Source: Tistlia consotensis USBA 355 | Lineage (GTDB): Bacteria > Pseudomonadota > Alphaproteobacteria > Kiloniellales > DSM-21159 | Direction of reading: 5' to 3' | Assembly (NCBI RefSeq): GCF_900177295.1 | Contig: NZ_FWZX01000010.1 | Location: 106,834 to 170,833, forward strand | Length of the DNA: 64,000 nucleotides | Shown: one piece after another, positions 1 through 8,715 of the stretch | Layout of the letters: every line of letters begins with the position of its first letter | Numbering within the stretch: the first letter of the stretch is position 1 | Notes under the pieces: generated by a model | Told to the model about the DNA's origin: nothing | The model's input: only the letters and a program-made list of their open reading frames with translations | Database searches by the model: none | Position numbers and translations under genes: made by a program

Positions 1-711
1 GGGGTCGGGGCTGAACAGCCAGAGGCCCAGGACGTCCGGCTTCGAGGCCCGGATCTTGGCCATCTGGGTGTCGATGTTGGTGGCCCCGACCTCCATCGAT
101 TCGGTGGCCACGATCTCGCCGCCCAGCGTGCCCGTCCAGTAGGGCTCGACGGCCTTGATCACGCTCTCGCCGGCGTCCGACTTCCAGGCCAGCTGGGCCA
201 TCCGCTTGGCGCCCAGCTCGTGGGCCCGGGTCGCCGCCGCCCGGCCGAGGTCGGAGGCCAGCGAGCGGTTGTGGAAGAGATACTTCGAGGCGCCGATCAG
301 CGCCGAGGAGACGCCGCCGCCGTTGAGCAGGAAGATGCCCTTCTCGTCGGCGATCGGGGCGATCGCCAGGGTCGGCGGCGAGAAGGAGGTCAGCACCGCC
401 TGGACGTCGTGCAGGTCGATCAGGCGGTTCATCGCCGCGACACCTTCCTTGGCGACGCCGCTCTTGTGGTCCTCGATGACCGCCTCCAGGGGCACGCCGT
501 CGATGCCGCCGGCGGCGTTGATCTCGTCGACGGCCTGCTCGATGGCCTGCGACATGACCTTGCCGTACCAGTTGGCCTTCCCGCTCATCGCCAGGATGGC
601 GCCGATCTTGTAGCTCTTGGGGTTGTCCTGTGCGGACGCGCCGGCGGCCAGGCCGCCGACCAGCGCCACGGACATCACGGCCGCCGCGAGCGGCCTCAGC
701 AACGTCTTCAT
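1..711 (-). CDS. LIV-type ABC transporter periplasmic binding protein (3' end cut by window edge)
   Basis: This is a periplasmic binding protein of the branched-chain amino acid (LivJ/Peripla_BP_6) type. The ATG at 711-709 opens a 237-codon frame that runs off the left edge, so the C-terminal part is missing. The first ~27 residues are a signal peptide (MKTLLRPLAAAVMSVALVGG, then ...ASA-QD). The mature start has the typical family pattern KIGAILAMSGKANWYG, then IDGVPLEAVIEDHKSG and an IAPIADEKGI segment. Such proteins feed LivHMGF permeases that take up amino acids, aromatic acids or amides; no permease gene is visible here. Its position beside acyl-CoA enzymes suggests that it imports the acid those enzymes degrade, which is inference. 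The ligand cannot be read from sequence. Confidence 0.9.
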   Translation of the reverse strand, partial: MKTLLRPLAAAVMSVALVGGLAAGASAQDNPKSYKIGAILAMSGKANWYGKVMSQAIEQAVDEINAAGGIDGVPLEAVIEDHKSGVAKEGVAAMNRLIDLHDVQAVLTSFSPPTLAIAPIADEKGIFLLNGGGVSSALIGASKYLFHNRSLASDLGRAAATRAHELGAKRMAQLAWKSDAGESVIKAVEPYWTGTLGGEIVATESMEVGATNIDTQMAKIRASKPDVLGLWLFSPDP

Positions 712-858
712 CAGCTGTCCTCCCTATGCTGACTGTCGTCCGCCCGCCCCTCGCCGTTTGCCGGTCTCTCGGGGACGCCGGACCTTCCGGGTGATGACTG
801 TTCGCTACCTGTCTCTCGACTCCGTCTGATCGTCTCTTCGGCTCGAAACGTCGCGCCG

Positions 859-2370
859 CTAGCTCGGCGTGTCGGCGGCAAGGCCCAGCAGGGCGCGCCG
901 GCGCAGCCAGAGGCTCGGGCGATAGCGGTCCTCGCCGGTGATCGCCTGCAGCTGCTCCATGATCCGCAGCGTCGTCGCCAGCCCCAGGTCGCCGGCCATC
1001 TCGAGCGGGCCGAGCGGGTAGTTGAGGCCGAGCTTGAGCGCGAGGTCGATCTCCGCCGGCACGGCCAGCCCGATCTGCGCCATGTAGCAGCCCAGGTTGG
1101 CGATGAAGGCGCGCATGCGCTGGGCGACGAAGCCCGGCGAATCGTGGATCACCGTCGCCCTGCGGCCGCTGGCGACCACCGCCGCTGCCACCGCGTCGCC
1201 CACCGCCGGGTCGGCGCCCGGCGCGGTCATCAGGGTCAGGCGCTTGTCGGTGCCGGCCGAGAGGTCGAGCGCGACGAGCCGGCGAGCATCACAGCCGCAG
1301 CGCACCGCGAAGCTCGTGGCATCCTCGCCGACCGGGTAGCCGAGCAGCGGGCTCTTGCCGTCGTCGGCGGCCAGGACCCGCAGGCCCAGCGTCTCGGCCA
1401 GGGCGGACAGCTCGGGCGAGGCCTCGGCCAGCACGACCGAGGTCGCCGCCGCGCCCGCGGGCGCGTAGTCGGCGTCGTCCGGGTCGCAGCGCTTGCCCGC
1501 CTCGTCGTAGACGTAGTGCCCGCGGCGGGTCTTGCGGCCGAAACGGCCGGCCTCGTAGAGCAGCTTGTGCTGCGGCGAGGTCGCGATCCGCGGATCGTCC
1601 ATGTAGCCCTCGTAGACGATGATCGAGACCGGGAAGTTCACGTCGATGCCGGTCAGGTCCATCAGCTCGAAGGGGCCCATGCGGAAGCCGCAGCAGTCGC
1701 GCAGGATCGCGTCGATCTGCGAGGGGCTGGCGACGCCCTCGTGCTGCATGCGCAGGGCCTCGGTGGTGAAGGCGCGGCCGCCGAAGTTGACCAGGAAGCC
1801 CGGCGCGTCCTTGACCTGGACCGGCGTGCGGGTCATGCGCCGGCCGAGCGCCGCCAGCCGGTCGCAGACCGCCTGATCCGTGTCCGGCCCCTTGATGATC
1901 TCGACCAGCTTCATCAGCGGCACGGGATTGAAGAAGTGCATGCCGGCGATGCGGCCCGGCTGCCGGCAGTGCCGCGCGATCGCGCCGATCGGGATCGAGG
2001 AGGTGTTGGTCGCCAGCAGGGCGTCGTCGCGCACCACGGCCTCGAGCTCGGTGAAGACCTTGATCTTGACCTCGATGTTCTCGATCACCGCCTCGATCAC
2101 GCTGTCGCAGGGCGCCAAGCCGGCGATCGCCCCGACCACCTCCAGGCGCCCGGCCATGGCGGCGCAGTCCGCGACTGCGAGCTGGCCCTTCTCGACCAGC
2201 CGCTCCAGGCGCTTGACGATCTGCTGGCGGCCGGCCTCGGCGGCGCCCTCCTTCGCGTCGAACAGCAGGGTGCGCATGCCCCCCATCGTCGAGACCTGCG
2301 CGATGCCCTGGCCCATCGCGCCCAGGCCGACGATGCCGACGCAATGATCCGGAGCGACTTCACCCTGCAT
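859..2370 (-). CDS. 3-hydroxyacyl-CoA dehydrogenase (PaaH-like, duplicated C-terminal domain)
   Basis: NAD-dependent oxidation of 3-hydroxyacyl-CoA to 3-oxoacyl-CoA in beta-oxidation-type pathways, cytosolic. The 503-residue product begins with a Rossmann nucleotide site (GIVGLGAMGQGIAQ), continues with the catalytic-His region (AGMHFFNPVPLMKLVEII), and has two helical 3HCDH C-terminal domains, the second near residues 400-490. That is the length and layout of PaaH/PaaC-type enzymes rather than of the short 280-residue Hbd type. The start at 2370 has a strong ribosome site (GGGGAGG). It is divergent from the enoyl-CoA hydratase, with a shared ~146-base AT-rich promoter region. Substrate chain length is unknown. 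Confidence 0.93.
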   Translation of the reverse strand: MQGEVAPDHCVGIVGLGAMGQGIAQVSTMGGMRTLLFDAKEGAAEAGRQQIVKRLERLVEKGQLAVADCAAMAGRLEVVGAIAGLAPCDSVIEAVIENIEVKIKVFTELEAVVRDDALLATNTSSIPIGAIARHCRQPGRIAGMHFFNPVPLMKLVEIIKGPDTDQAVCDRLAALGRRMTRTPVQVKDAPGFLVNFGGRAFTTEALRMQHEGVASPSQIDAILRDCCGFRMGPFELMDLTGIDVNFPVSIIVYEGYMDDPRIATSPQHKLLYEAGRFGRKTRRGHYVYDEAGKRCDPDDADYAPAGAAATSVVLAEASPELSALAETLGLRVLAADDGKSPLLGYPVGEDATSFAVRCGCDARRLVALDLSAGTDKRLTLMTAPGADPAVGDAVAAAVVASGRRATVIHDSPGFVAQRMRAFIANLGCYMAQIGLAVPAEIDLALKLGLNYPLGPLEMAGDLGLATTLRIMEQLQAITGEDRYRPSLWLRRRALLGLAADTPS

Positions 2371-2516
2371 AACATCCTCCCCAGTAGGTTATGATATGAT
2401 AGAAGCATTCCAACGCCTTGGCCAGACGGTGTTGCGCGGCGCTCCGCAGGGAGCGGCGCGGCGCGCCGCCGCGGCCCGGAAATCCGCCCCCCGAGGCCCC
2501 ACAGGGAGACCGCAAG
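2371..2516. promoter_or_regulatory. Divergent promoter region between hydroxyacyl-CoA dehydrogenase and enoyl-CoA hydratase
   Basis: The 146 bases separate two divergent beta-oxidation genes. The stretch 2385-2405 (TTATGATATGATAGAAG) is clearly more AT-rich than its surroundings and contains a TATGA direct repeat that also reads TATCAT on the other strand. This is a plausible overlapping -10/operator area. No regulator gene is adjacent; the nearest is the IclR gene at 8712-9578. Confidence 0.4.
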
Positions 2517-3299
<783 letters not shown>

Positions 3300-3340
3300 C
3301 GGGGCGGGCGGCGGCGATGCCGCGGGGCGGCGGGCAGTCT

Positions 3341-4492
3341 TCAGTCGTGCTCCTTGAGCAGCTCGCGGGCGATGATCAGCTGCTGGATCTGCGAGGTCCC
3401 CTCGTAGAGCCGGAACAGGCGGACATCGCGGTACTGCCGCTCGATGGCGTAGTCGGCGATGTAGCCGGAGCCGCCGTGGATCTGCACGGCGCGGTCGGCG
3501 ACCCGGCCGACCATCTCGCTCGCGTAGTACTTGCACATGGCCGCCAGCTTGGTGATCCGCTCGCCGGCGTCGCGCCGGCGGGCGGCGTCGAGCACCAGCG
3601 CCCGGGCGGCGGCGCATTCCGTGTCGCTGTCGGCCAGCATCGCCTGGATCAGCTGGAACTCGGCGATCGCCTTGCCGAACTGCCGCCGCTCCTTCGCGTA
3701 GCCGACGGCGTCGGCGATGATCCGCTCGGCGACGCCGATGCAGACCGCGGAGATGTGGATGCGGCCGCGGTCGAGCACCTTCATGGCGGTCTTGAAGCCC
3801 TGCCCCTCGACGCCGCCGATGATCGCATCGGCCGGCACGAAGGCGTCCTCGAAGACCACGTCGCAGACATGAGCGCCGCGCTGGCCCATCTTCTTCTCGG
3901 GCTTGCCGAGGCGGATGCCCGGCGTGTCGGCGTCGACGATGAAGGCGGAGATGCCGCGGGCGCCCGGCTCGTTCGGGTCCGTACGGGCCATCACGGTCAG
4001 CACGTTGGCGCGCGGCGCGTTGGTGATGAAGCGCTTGGTGCCGTTGAGCCGGTAGCCGTTGCCGTCGCGCACGGCGGCGGTCCTGAGCGAGCCGGCGTCG
4101 GAGCCGGTCTCGGGCTCGGTCAGGCAGAACGAGCCGACGATCTCGCCGCTCGCCATGCCCGGCAGGTACTTCTGCTTCTGCTCCTCGGTGCCGTCGATCA
4201 CCAGGCCCTGGGCGCCGATGCCGACGTTGGTGCCGAAGACCGAGCGGAAGGCCGGCGAGGTGTGGCCCAGGACCATGCCGATCCGCGCCTCCTCGTAGCA
4301 GCCGAGGCCGAGGCCGCCGTACTCAGGCGGGATGGTCAGGCCGAACAGGCCGAGGGCCTTCATGTCCGCGACCACGTCGTCGGGCACACGGTCGGTGCGC
4401 TCGACCTCCTCCTCGCGCGGCTTGAGCTTCTGCTCGACGAAACGATCGACCGTGTCGATCAGCTGCTCCAGTTCGGCGTCCTCGCTGCCCAT
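3341..4492 (-). CDS. Acyl-CoA dehydrogenase
   Basis: FAD-dependent alpha,beta-dehydrogenation of an acyl-CoA, first step of beta-oxidation, handing electrons to ETF. The 383-residue protein has the complete family layout: N-terminal helical domain (GLTIPPEYGGLGLG), flavin/substrate motif CLTEPETGSDAGS, and the catalytic-base region YEGTSQIQQLIIARELL near the C-terminus with its glutamate intact. Two in-frame ATGs lie six bases apart (4498 and 4492). The ribosome site AGGAG ends right at the first and is 6 bases before the second, so 4492 is preferred. Convergent with the enoyl-CoA hydratase and divergent from the thioesterase. Confidence 0.93.
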   Translation of the reverse strand: MGSEDAELEQLIDTVDRFVEQKLKPREEEVERTDRVPDDVVADMKALGLFGLTIPPEYGGLGLGCYEEARIGMVLGHTSPAFRSVFGTNVGIGAQGLVIDGTEEQKQKYLPGMASGEIVGSFCLTEPETGSDAGSLRTAAVRDGNGYRLNGTKRFITNAPRANVLTVMARTDPNEPGARGISAFIVDADTPGIRLGKPEKKMGQRGAHVCDVVFEDAFVPADAIIGGVEGQGFKTAMKVLDRGRIHISAVCIGVAERIIADAVGYAKERRQFGKAIAEFQLIQAMLADSDTECAAARALVLDAARRRDAGERITKLAAMCKYYASEMVGRVADRAVQIHGGSGYIADYAIERQYRDVRLFRLYEGTSQIQQLIIARELLKEHD

Positions 4493-4620
4493 CCCCATCT
4501 CCTGTCATCGTCGGACTCGACATACGCCCGGGTAGGTTGCCTTTTGCCGGAGCCGAACGCCAGTCCCCTTCGCCGTCGCGCGCGGCAGGGCATCCATGCA
4601 GACTTCCGGAAAGGAACGCC

Positions 4621-5100
4621 ATGAGCGACTCGAGCGAACCCGCCGTCCAGTCGGACAGCCCGGACTACGATCCGCGATCAGGCGAGATCGTCGTCGGCCT
4701 GCAGCGGCTGCTGGGCTATCGCGTCGGCGCGTGGAGCGACGGCTTCTGCCGCATGGTGCTGCCGCTCGACGAGCGGCACCTGAACCGCTTCTCCGGCGTG
4801 CACGGCGGCATCTATGCGACGCTCGCCGATGCCGCCGGCGGCTTCTCGGGCTGCTATCCCGATACGCCGGGCCTGCGGCGGCGCTGCGTGACCCTGTCGC
4901 TGACCACGAACTTCCTGAGCCAGCCCGGCGACGGGCTGCTGGCCGCGGAGGCGCAGGTCCGCGGCGGCGGTCGCAGCATCTTCTTCTCCGACATCGAGAT
5001 CCGCGACGGCGGCGGCCTGCTGCTCTGCACCGCCTCCGGCACCTTCCGCTATCGCGAGCCGCTTCCGGCGCGCCCCGGCGAAGGCCCGCCGCCGGCCTGA
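4621..5100 (+). CDS. PaaI-family hot-dog thioesterase
   Basis: Cytosolic acyl-CoA thioesterase of the PaaI/YbgC hot-dog superfamily, 159 residues. It carries the signature segment GVHGGIYATLADAAGG (HGG with a following acidic residue) and the second strand region NFLSQPGDGLLAAEAQVRGG. These enzymes release CoA from stalled aromatic or acyl thioesters. The ATG at 4621 has a good ribosome site (GGAAAGGAACGCC); an upstream in-frame start at 4537 would add Arg/Ser-rich sequence without family similarity. Its neighbours (acyl-CoA dehydrogenase, hydratase) fit a CoA-salvage role. Substrate unknown. Confidence 0.85.
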   Translation: MSDSSEPAVQSDSPDYDPRSGEIVVGLQRLLGYRVGAWSDGFCRMVLPLDERHLNRFSGVHGGIYATLADAAGGFSGCYPDTPGLRRRCVTLSLTTNFLSQPGDGLLAAEAQVRGGGRSIFFSDIEIRDGGGLLLCTASGTFRYREPLPARPGEGPPPA

Positions 5101-5119
5101 GCCGCGGCGTTCCCTGCCT

Positions 5120-5179
5120 GGACAAGCCGCCATCCTACGCGTCAGTATGTCGGCCGCGGCGACGGAAGCAGGCTTGTCC
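5120..5179. repeat. 9-bp inverted repeat in the leader of the TRAP binding-protein gene
   Basis: GGACAAGCC at 5120-5128 is the exact reverse complement of GGCTTGTCC at 5171-5179, with 42 bases between. It lies 59-118 bases before the TRAP binding-protein start. It could be a long-armed RNA hairpin ending the thioesterase transcript, or a regulatory leader. No T-run follows, so a simple terminator is not shown. Confidence 0.4.
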
Positions 5180-5237
5180 TGGGGCGGTCGGCGCCACGCA
5201 GAACAAGAAGCACGAGAGAGACGGGAGGACAGGATCC

Positions 5238-6362
5238 ATGTTCAAGCTGAAGTGGCTCGTCGCGAGCGGATTCGCGGCCGGCACCCTCTTCGCGGCCGGG
5301 CTGTCGGTCGCCGCCACCAGCATCACGGCCTCGCTCTGGGTCGGCCCCAAGCATCCGGTCGCGGTCGGCGCCTACGACCCCTACGTCGCCGAGCTGAAGA
5401 AGCGCGACGACTTCGACGTGAAGTACTTCCAGGGCGGCGCGCTGCTCGGCGCCAAGCCGACGCTGTCCGGCCTGCGCGACGGCATCGCCGACGTCGGCAT
5501 GATGGCGATGACCTACTTCCCGGCGGAGTTCCCGCACGCCCAGCTGGTCGCCGACATGGGCCTGTCGACGCCCTCCAGCCTGGCGGCCATGATGGCGGTC
5601 AGCGAGTTCAACCTGCTGCACTGCCCGGCCTGCCTGCAGGAGTACCAGGCCCAGAACATCGTCTACACCGGGACCTACTCGACGGCGCCCTATACGATCA
5701 TCTCGAAGGTCCCGATCCGCTCGGCCGCCGACCTCCAGGGCAAGAAGATGCGCGTGCCCGGCTCGCTCTGGTCGCGCTGGGCCGCCGACGTCGGCGGCGT
5801 CGAGGTCAACGTGCCCTCGAGCGAGATGTACGAGGGCCTGGACAAGGGCGCGCTCGACATCGCGATCCAGGCGATCGGCGCGCTGCGCTCCTACAGCCTG
5901 TGGGACACCGCCAAGTACGTGACGCGCGTCAACCTCGGCACCTACCACTCGCTGTCGCTGATGTCCTACAACCACGACACCTGGGCCGCGATGAGCAACG
6001 AGCAGCGGCGCTTCCTGCTGAACGACGCCGCGCGCGCCGGCGTCGACGCGACGCTGCAGTACCTCAAGACCGACGAGGAGGTGCTGGCGAAGAGCAAGGA
6101 GCACGGCGTCGAGGTCATCAAGGCGCCGGACGACCTGGTCAAGCAGAAGGCCGACTTCGTCGAGGGCGATGTCGAGACCATCGTCAAGGACTCCAAGGAG
6201 AAGCGCGGCATCGAGGACCCCGCCCAGGAGGTCAAGACGCTGCGCGAGCTGCTGGCCAAGTGGCAGGGCATCGTCGAGGAGACCGGCGGCGACCGCGACA
6301 AGCTGATCGCGCGCTTCCGCAGCGAGGTCTACGACAAGCTGCCCGACGACTACGGCGTCTGA
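5238..6362 (+). CDS. TRAP-type transporter solute-binding protein (DctP family), orphan
   Basis: Periplasmic binding protein of a TRAP transporter, 374 residues. It has a Sec signal peptide (MFKLKWLVASGFAAGTLFAAG..., cleavage about residue 26) and the DctP-type body: LSGLRDGIADVGMMAMTYFPAEFP, SAADLQGKKMRVPGSLWSRW (the conserved-Arg ligand region) and YEGLDKGALDIAIQ. An HCPAC pair could form a disulfide. The start at 5238 follows GGGAGGACAGGATCC. Neither the DctQ nor the DctM membrane subunit lies beside it, so it must share a permease encoded elsewhere, or its own permease has been lost. Expected ligands are carboxylates. A strong hairpin terminator follows the stop. Confidence 0.92.
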   Translation: MFKLKWLVASGFAAGTLFAAGLSVAATSITASLWVGPKHPVAVGAYDPYVAELKKRDDFDVKYFQGGALLGAKPTLSGLRDGIADVGMMAMTYFPAEFPHAQLVADMGLSTPSSLAAMMAVSEFNLLHCPACLQEYQAQNIVYTGTYSTAPYTIISKVPIRSAADLQGKKMRVPGSLWSRWAADVGGVEVNVPSSEMYEGLDKGALDIAIQAIGALRSYSLWDTAKYVTRVNLGTYHSLSLMSYNHDTWAAMSNEQRRFLLNDAARAGVDATLQYLKTDEEVLAKSKEHGVEVIKAPDDLVKQKADFVEGDVETIVKDSKEKRGIEDPAQEVKTLRELLAKWQGIVEETGGDRDKLIARFRSEVYDKLPDDYGV

Positions 6363-6385
6363 GCGGCGCCTGAGACGGACCCCGG

Positions 6386-6420
6386 GGCCGCCCCGCGCCG
6401 ACCGGCGCGGGGCGGCCTTC
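6386..6420 (+). terminator. Rho-independent-like terminator after the TRAP binding-protein gene
   Basis: A perfect 14-bp GC stem (GGCCGCCCCGCGCC at 6386-6399 pairing with 6404-6417) closes a 4-base loop GACC and is followed by TTCC. It sits 24 bases after the binding-protein stop and 15 bases before the thiolase start. The T-run is short, as is usual in GC-rich genomes. Confidence 0.75.
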
Positions 6421-6434
6421 CTGCCCGAGCGAGC

Positions 6435-7580
6435 ATGTCCTCCAGCGCCTACATCGTCGGCACCGGCCTGACGCCCTTCGGCGACCTCTCGCCGGCGACG
6501 ACCCTCGATCTCATGAGCCGGGCCGCGCAGGCGGCGCTCGACGACGCCGGCCTGGAGCGCGGCGCGATCGACGGCCTGCTGGTCGGCTATTCGACGACCT
6601 TCCCCCACCTCATGCTCTCGACCGCCTTCGCCGAGCATTTCGGCCTGGCGCCCGGCTATGCCCACGGCCTCCAGCTCGGCGGCGCGACCGGGCTGGCGAT
6701 GCTGGCCGCGGCCCGCCACCTGGTCGTCGCCGGCGCCGCGCGGCGCATCCTGGTGGTCGCCGGCGAGAACCGCCGCAGCGGCCAGAGCAGCGACCAGACG
6801 ATCTCGACCCTGGCCCAGGTCGGCGACGCCGCGCACGAGGTGCCGAACGGCGGCACCGTGCCGGCCTACTATGCCCTGGTCGCCGAGCGCTACCTGCACG
6901 AGACCGGCTGCAGCGAGGCCGACCTCGCCGAGCTGGTCGTGCTGATGCGCCGCCACGCCGCCGCCTATCCCGGCGCCCACTACCCCGAACCGGTCACGGT
7001 CGAGGAGGTGCTGGCCTCGCGGCCGATCGCGACGCCCCTGAAGCGGCTCGACTGCTGCCCGATCTCCGACGGCGCCGCGGCCCTGGTCGTCTCGGCCGAG
7101 CCCGGCCCGGTGCCGGTGCGCATCGCCGGCACCGGCCAGGCCCACACCCATCTCAGCCTGATGCACGCGCCCGACGACATCGGCGCCGGCGCCCGGCGCG
7201 CCGCCGCCGCCGCCTTCGCCCAGGCCGGCCGCGGCCCCGCCGACGTCCGGCTGATCGGCATCTACGACAGCTTCTCGGTGACCCTGGCGATCCTGCTCGA
7301 GGCCTGCGGCTTCGCCGCGCCGGGCGGCAGCGCCGAGGCCGTGCGTGCCGGCCGCTTCGGGCTCGACGGCCCGCAGCCGCTCAACCCGCACGGCGGCCTG
7401 CTGGCCTACGGCCACAGCGGCGTCGCCGGCGGCATGGCCCACGCCGTCGAGGCGGCGCGCCAGATGGCCGGGCGCTCGCCGACCCGGGCCGTCGCCGATC
7501 CCGCCTGCGCCTTCGTCCATGCCGACGGCGGCGTGCTCTCGTCCCACGTCAGCCTGGTGCTGGAGCGCGGCACGGCATGA
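6435..7580 (+). CDS. Thiolase-fold lipid-transfer-type protein (SCP-x/Ltp-like), active-site Cys absent
   Basis: Thiolase-superfamily protein of 381 residues, length and order like SCP-x thiolases and Ltp aldolases. The C-terminal thiolase signature is GHSGVAGG and LNPHGGLLAYGHSG is intact, but the region that normally holds the nucleophilic Cys reads GLQLGGATGLAML, with no cysteine. Known Ltp-type proteins lacking this Cys (for example mycobacterial Ltp2) act as retro-aldolases on branched acyl-CoA together with a DUF35 partner, and such a partner is the next gene, overlapping by 4 bases. An aldolase rather than a thiolase role is therefore inferred. It could also be a non-catalytic partner. 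Confidence 0.85.
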   Translation: MSSSAYIVGTGLTPFGDLSPATTLDLMSRAAQAALDDAGLERGAIDGLLVGYSTTFPHLMLSTAFAEHFGLAPGYAHGLQLGGATGLAMLAAARHLVVAGAARRILVVAGENRRSGQSSDQTISTLAQVGDAAHEVPNGGTVPAYYALVAERYLHETGCSEADLAELVVLMRRHAAAYPGAHYPEPVTVEEVLASRPIATPLKRLDCCPISDGAAALVVSAEPGPVPVRIAGTGQAHTHLSLMHAPDDIGAGARRAAAAAFAQAGRGPADVRLIGIYDSFSVTLAILLEACGFAAPGGSAEAVRAGRFGLDGPQPLNPHGGLLAYGHSGVAGGMAHAVEAARQMAGRSPTRAVADPACAFVHADGGVLSSHVSLVLERGTA

Positions 7581-7924
7581 GCAGCGCGACCCTGCCTCTG
7601 GTCCTCCAGCGCTGCCCGGCCTGCGGCCACCGCATGCTGGCGCGCCGGCTCTACTGCCCGGCCTGCGGCCGCGAAGGCCCGGAGCCCTGCGAGAGCAGCG
7701 GCCGGGGCCGGGTCCGGTCGGTCACGACGGTGCACCGCGCCGCCGGCCCCTCGCCGCTCGGGCCCGCGCCCTTCACGCTGGTCCTGGTCGAGCTGGAGGA
7801 GCACTGCGCCGACCGGGTCATGGCCCTGGCCCGCGCGCCGCTGCCGATCGGCACGGCCGTCGCGGTGCGCCGACTCGGCCCGGCCGCGGGGGCGCCCTAC
7901 CTCGCCGAGCCCCTGGCCGGCTGA
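7577..7924 (+). CDS. DUF35 zinc-ribbon/OB-fold protein
   Basis: Small cytosolic partner of thiolase-like enzymes, 115 residues. The N-terminus is a zinc ribbon, CPACGH...YCPACG (two CXXC pairs 13 residues apart, residues ~13-33), followed by an acyl-CoA-binding OB-fold (GRVRSVTTVHRAAGP, FTLVLVELEE). This is the DUF35/ChsH2-C layout. ATGA overlap with the thiolase-like gene implies translational coupling and a stable complex. It is convergent with the MaoC-like gene; 15 bases separate the two stop codons. Confidence 0.88.
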   Translation: MSSATLPLVLQRCPACGHRMLARRLYCPACGREGPEPCESSGRGRVRSVTTVHRAAGPSPLGPAPFTLVLVELEEHCADRVMALARAPLPIGTAVAVRRLGPAAGAPYLAEPLAG

Positions 7925-7939
7925 CCGACCGAAGAATCC

Positions 7940-8311
7940 TCAGGCGCCGGCCAGCCAGCGCCCCTCGATCGCGCTCTCGCCGGAGCGCTTGACGACCCGG
8001 AAGGCACGACCCGGCGCGTCGCCCTCCGGCAGCAGCTCGGCGCGCACCTCCTCGCCGACGAAGACCGGCGCACGGAAGCGCAGCTCGACCCGGTCCGTCC
8101 CGAGGCCCTCCGGCGGCAGCGCCAGCAGGTCCCAGACCAGGGCGAGGGTCAGGGTGCCGTAGACGATCGGCCGGCCGAGCGGCGTCTTCGCCGCGAAGTC
8201 GGCATCGAGGTGCAGCGGGTTGAAGTCGGCGGTCAGCTCCGCATAGGCCTGCAGAGCCTCGGCGCCGAAGGCCCGCCAGGGGCCGCTGGTCGTCGCGGTC
8301 ACGCCGCCCAT
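7940..8311 (-). CDS. MaoC-like enoyl-CoA hydratase (catalytic hot-dog)
   Basis: Hot-dog (R)-specific-type hydratase, 123 residues. The hydratase-2 catalytic pattern is visible as TADFNPLHLDADFA (Asp...His), followed by GRPIVYGTLTLAL. The start at 8311 (MGGVTATT) was chosen because the longer in-frame opening to 8401 overlaps the preceding gene deeply and is not family-like; the chosen start overlaps that gene by 13 bases. It pairs with the upstream non-catalytic hot-dog protein, as in two-gene MaoC hydratases where one subunit supplies the catalytic dyad. With the Ltp-like/DUF35 pair across the convergent junction it could make the hydroxyacyl-CoA that the aldolase splits (inference). Confidence 0.85.
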   Translation of the reverse strand: MGGVTATTSGPWRAFGAEALQAYAELTADFNPLHLDADFAAKTPLGRPIVYGTLTLALVWDLLALPPEGLGTDRVELRFRAPVFVGEEVRAELLPEGDAPGRAFRVVKRSGESAIEGRWLAGA

Positions 8312-8715
8312 ACGAACTCCATCTCGCTGTCCAGCACCGGGCCGGCACCGGTCGAGAGGCCGGCACCGAAGCGCAGCCAGAGCCGTCCCTTGCGCTGCCA
8401 CTTGTCGAGGCAGCGCAGCGCGACCGTCGCGTCCTCGCCCGGCCGGGCGGTGCGATGCCAGCGCAGCAGGAGGCCGGCGTGGATGTTGCCCGGCGGACGC
8501 GGGGTCACCGCCTCGATGTAGCCCCGCATCATGACCGCCACCAGGCAGCCGCGCGGCACCGCCGCTTCGTCATGGGCCCCGTTTGCCGCCGGGGCCGGCA
8601 TGGCCCGCCGCCAGGCGGCGAGGGCCTCGTCGAGCCGGTAAACGCGCGGCTCGAAGGCCTGGCCGGGCGTCAGCTGGTCGTAGAGCAGCACCGGTCCCCG
8701 ACCGCCGCCGGTCAT
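8299..8715 (-). CDS. FAS1-like/MaoC N-terminal dehydratase-domain protein
   Basis: A 138-residue single hot-dog domain of the kind annotated as FAS1-like dehydratase or MaoC N-terminal domain. It contains long beta-strand segments (GLLLRWHRTARPGEDATVALRC, WLRFGAGLSTGAGPVLDSEMEF) but no Asp-X5-His catalytic motif, so it is probably the structural/acyl-binding half of a heteromeric hydratase with the next gene. The ATG at 8715 overlaps the IclR gene stop by 4 bases (ATGA) and its end overlaps the catalytic hot-dog gene, so the three form one transcript. Confidence 0.8.
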   Translation of the reverse strand: MTGGGRGPVLLYDQLTPGQAFEPRVYRLDEALAAWRRAMPAPAANGAHDEAAVPRGCLVAVMMRGYIEAVTPRPPGNIHAGLLLRWHRTARPGEDATVALRCLDKWQRKGRLWLRFGAGLSTGAGPVLDSEMEFVWAA

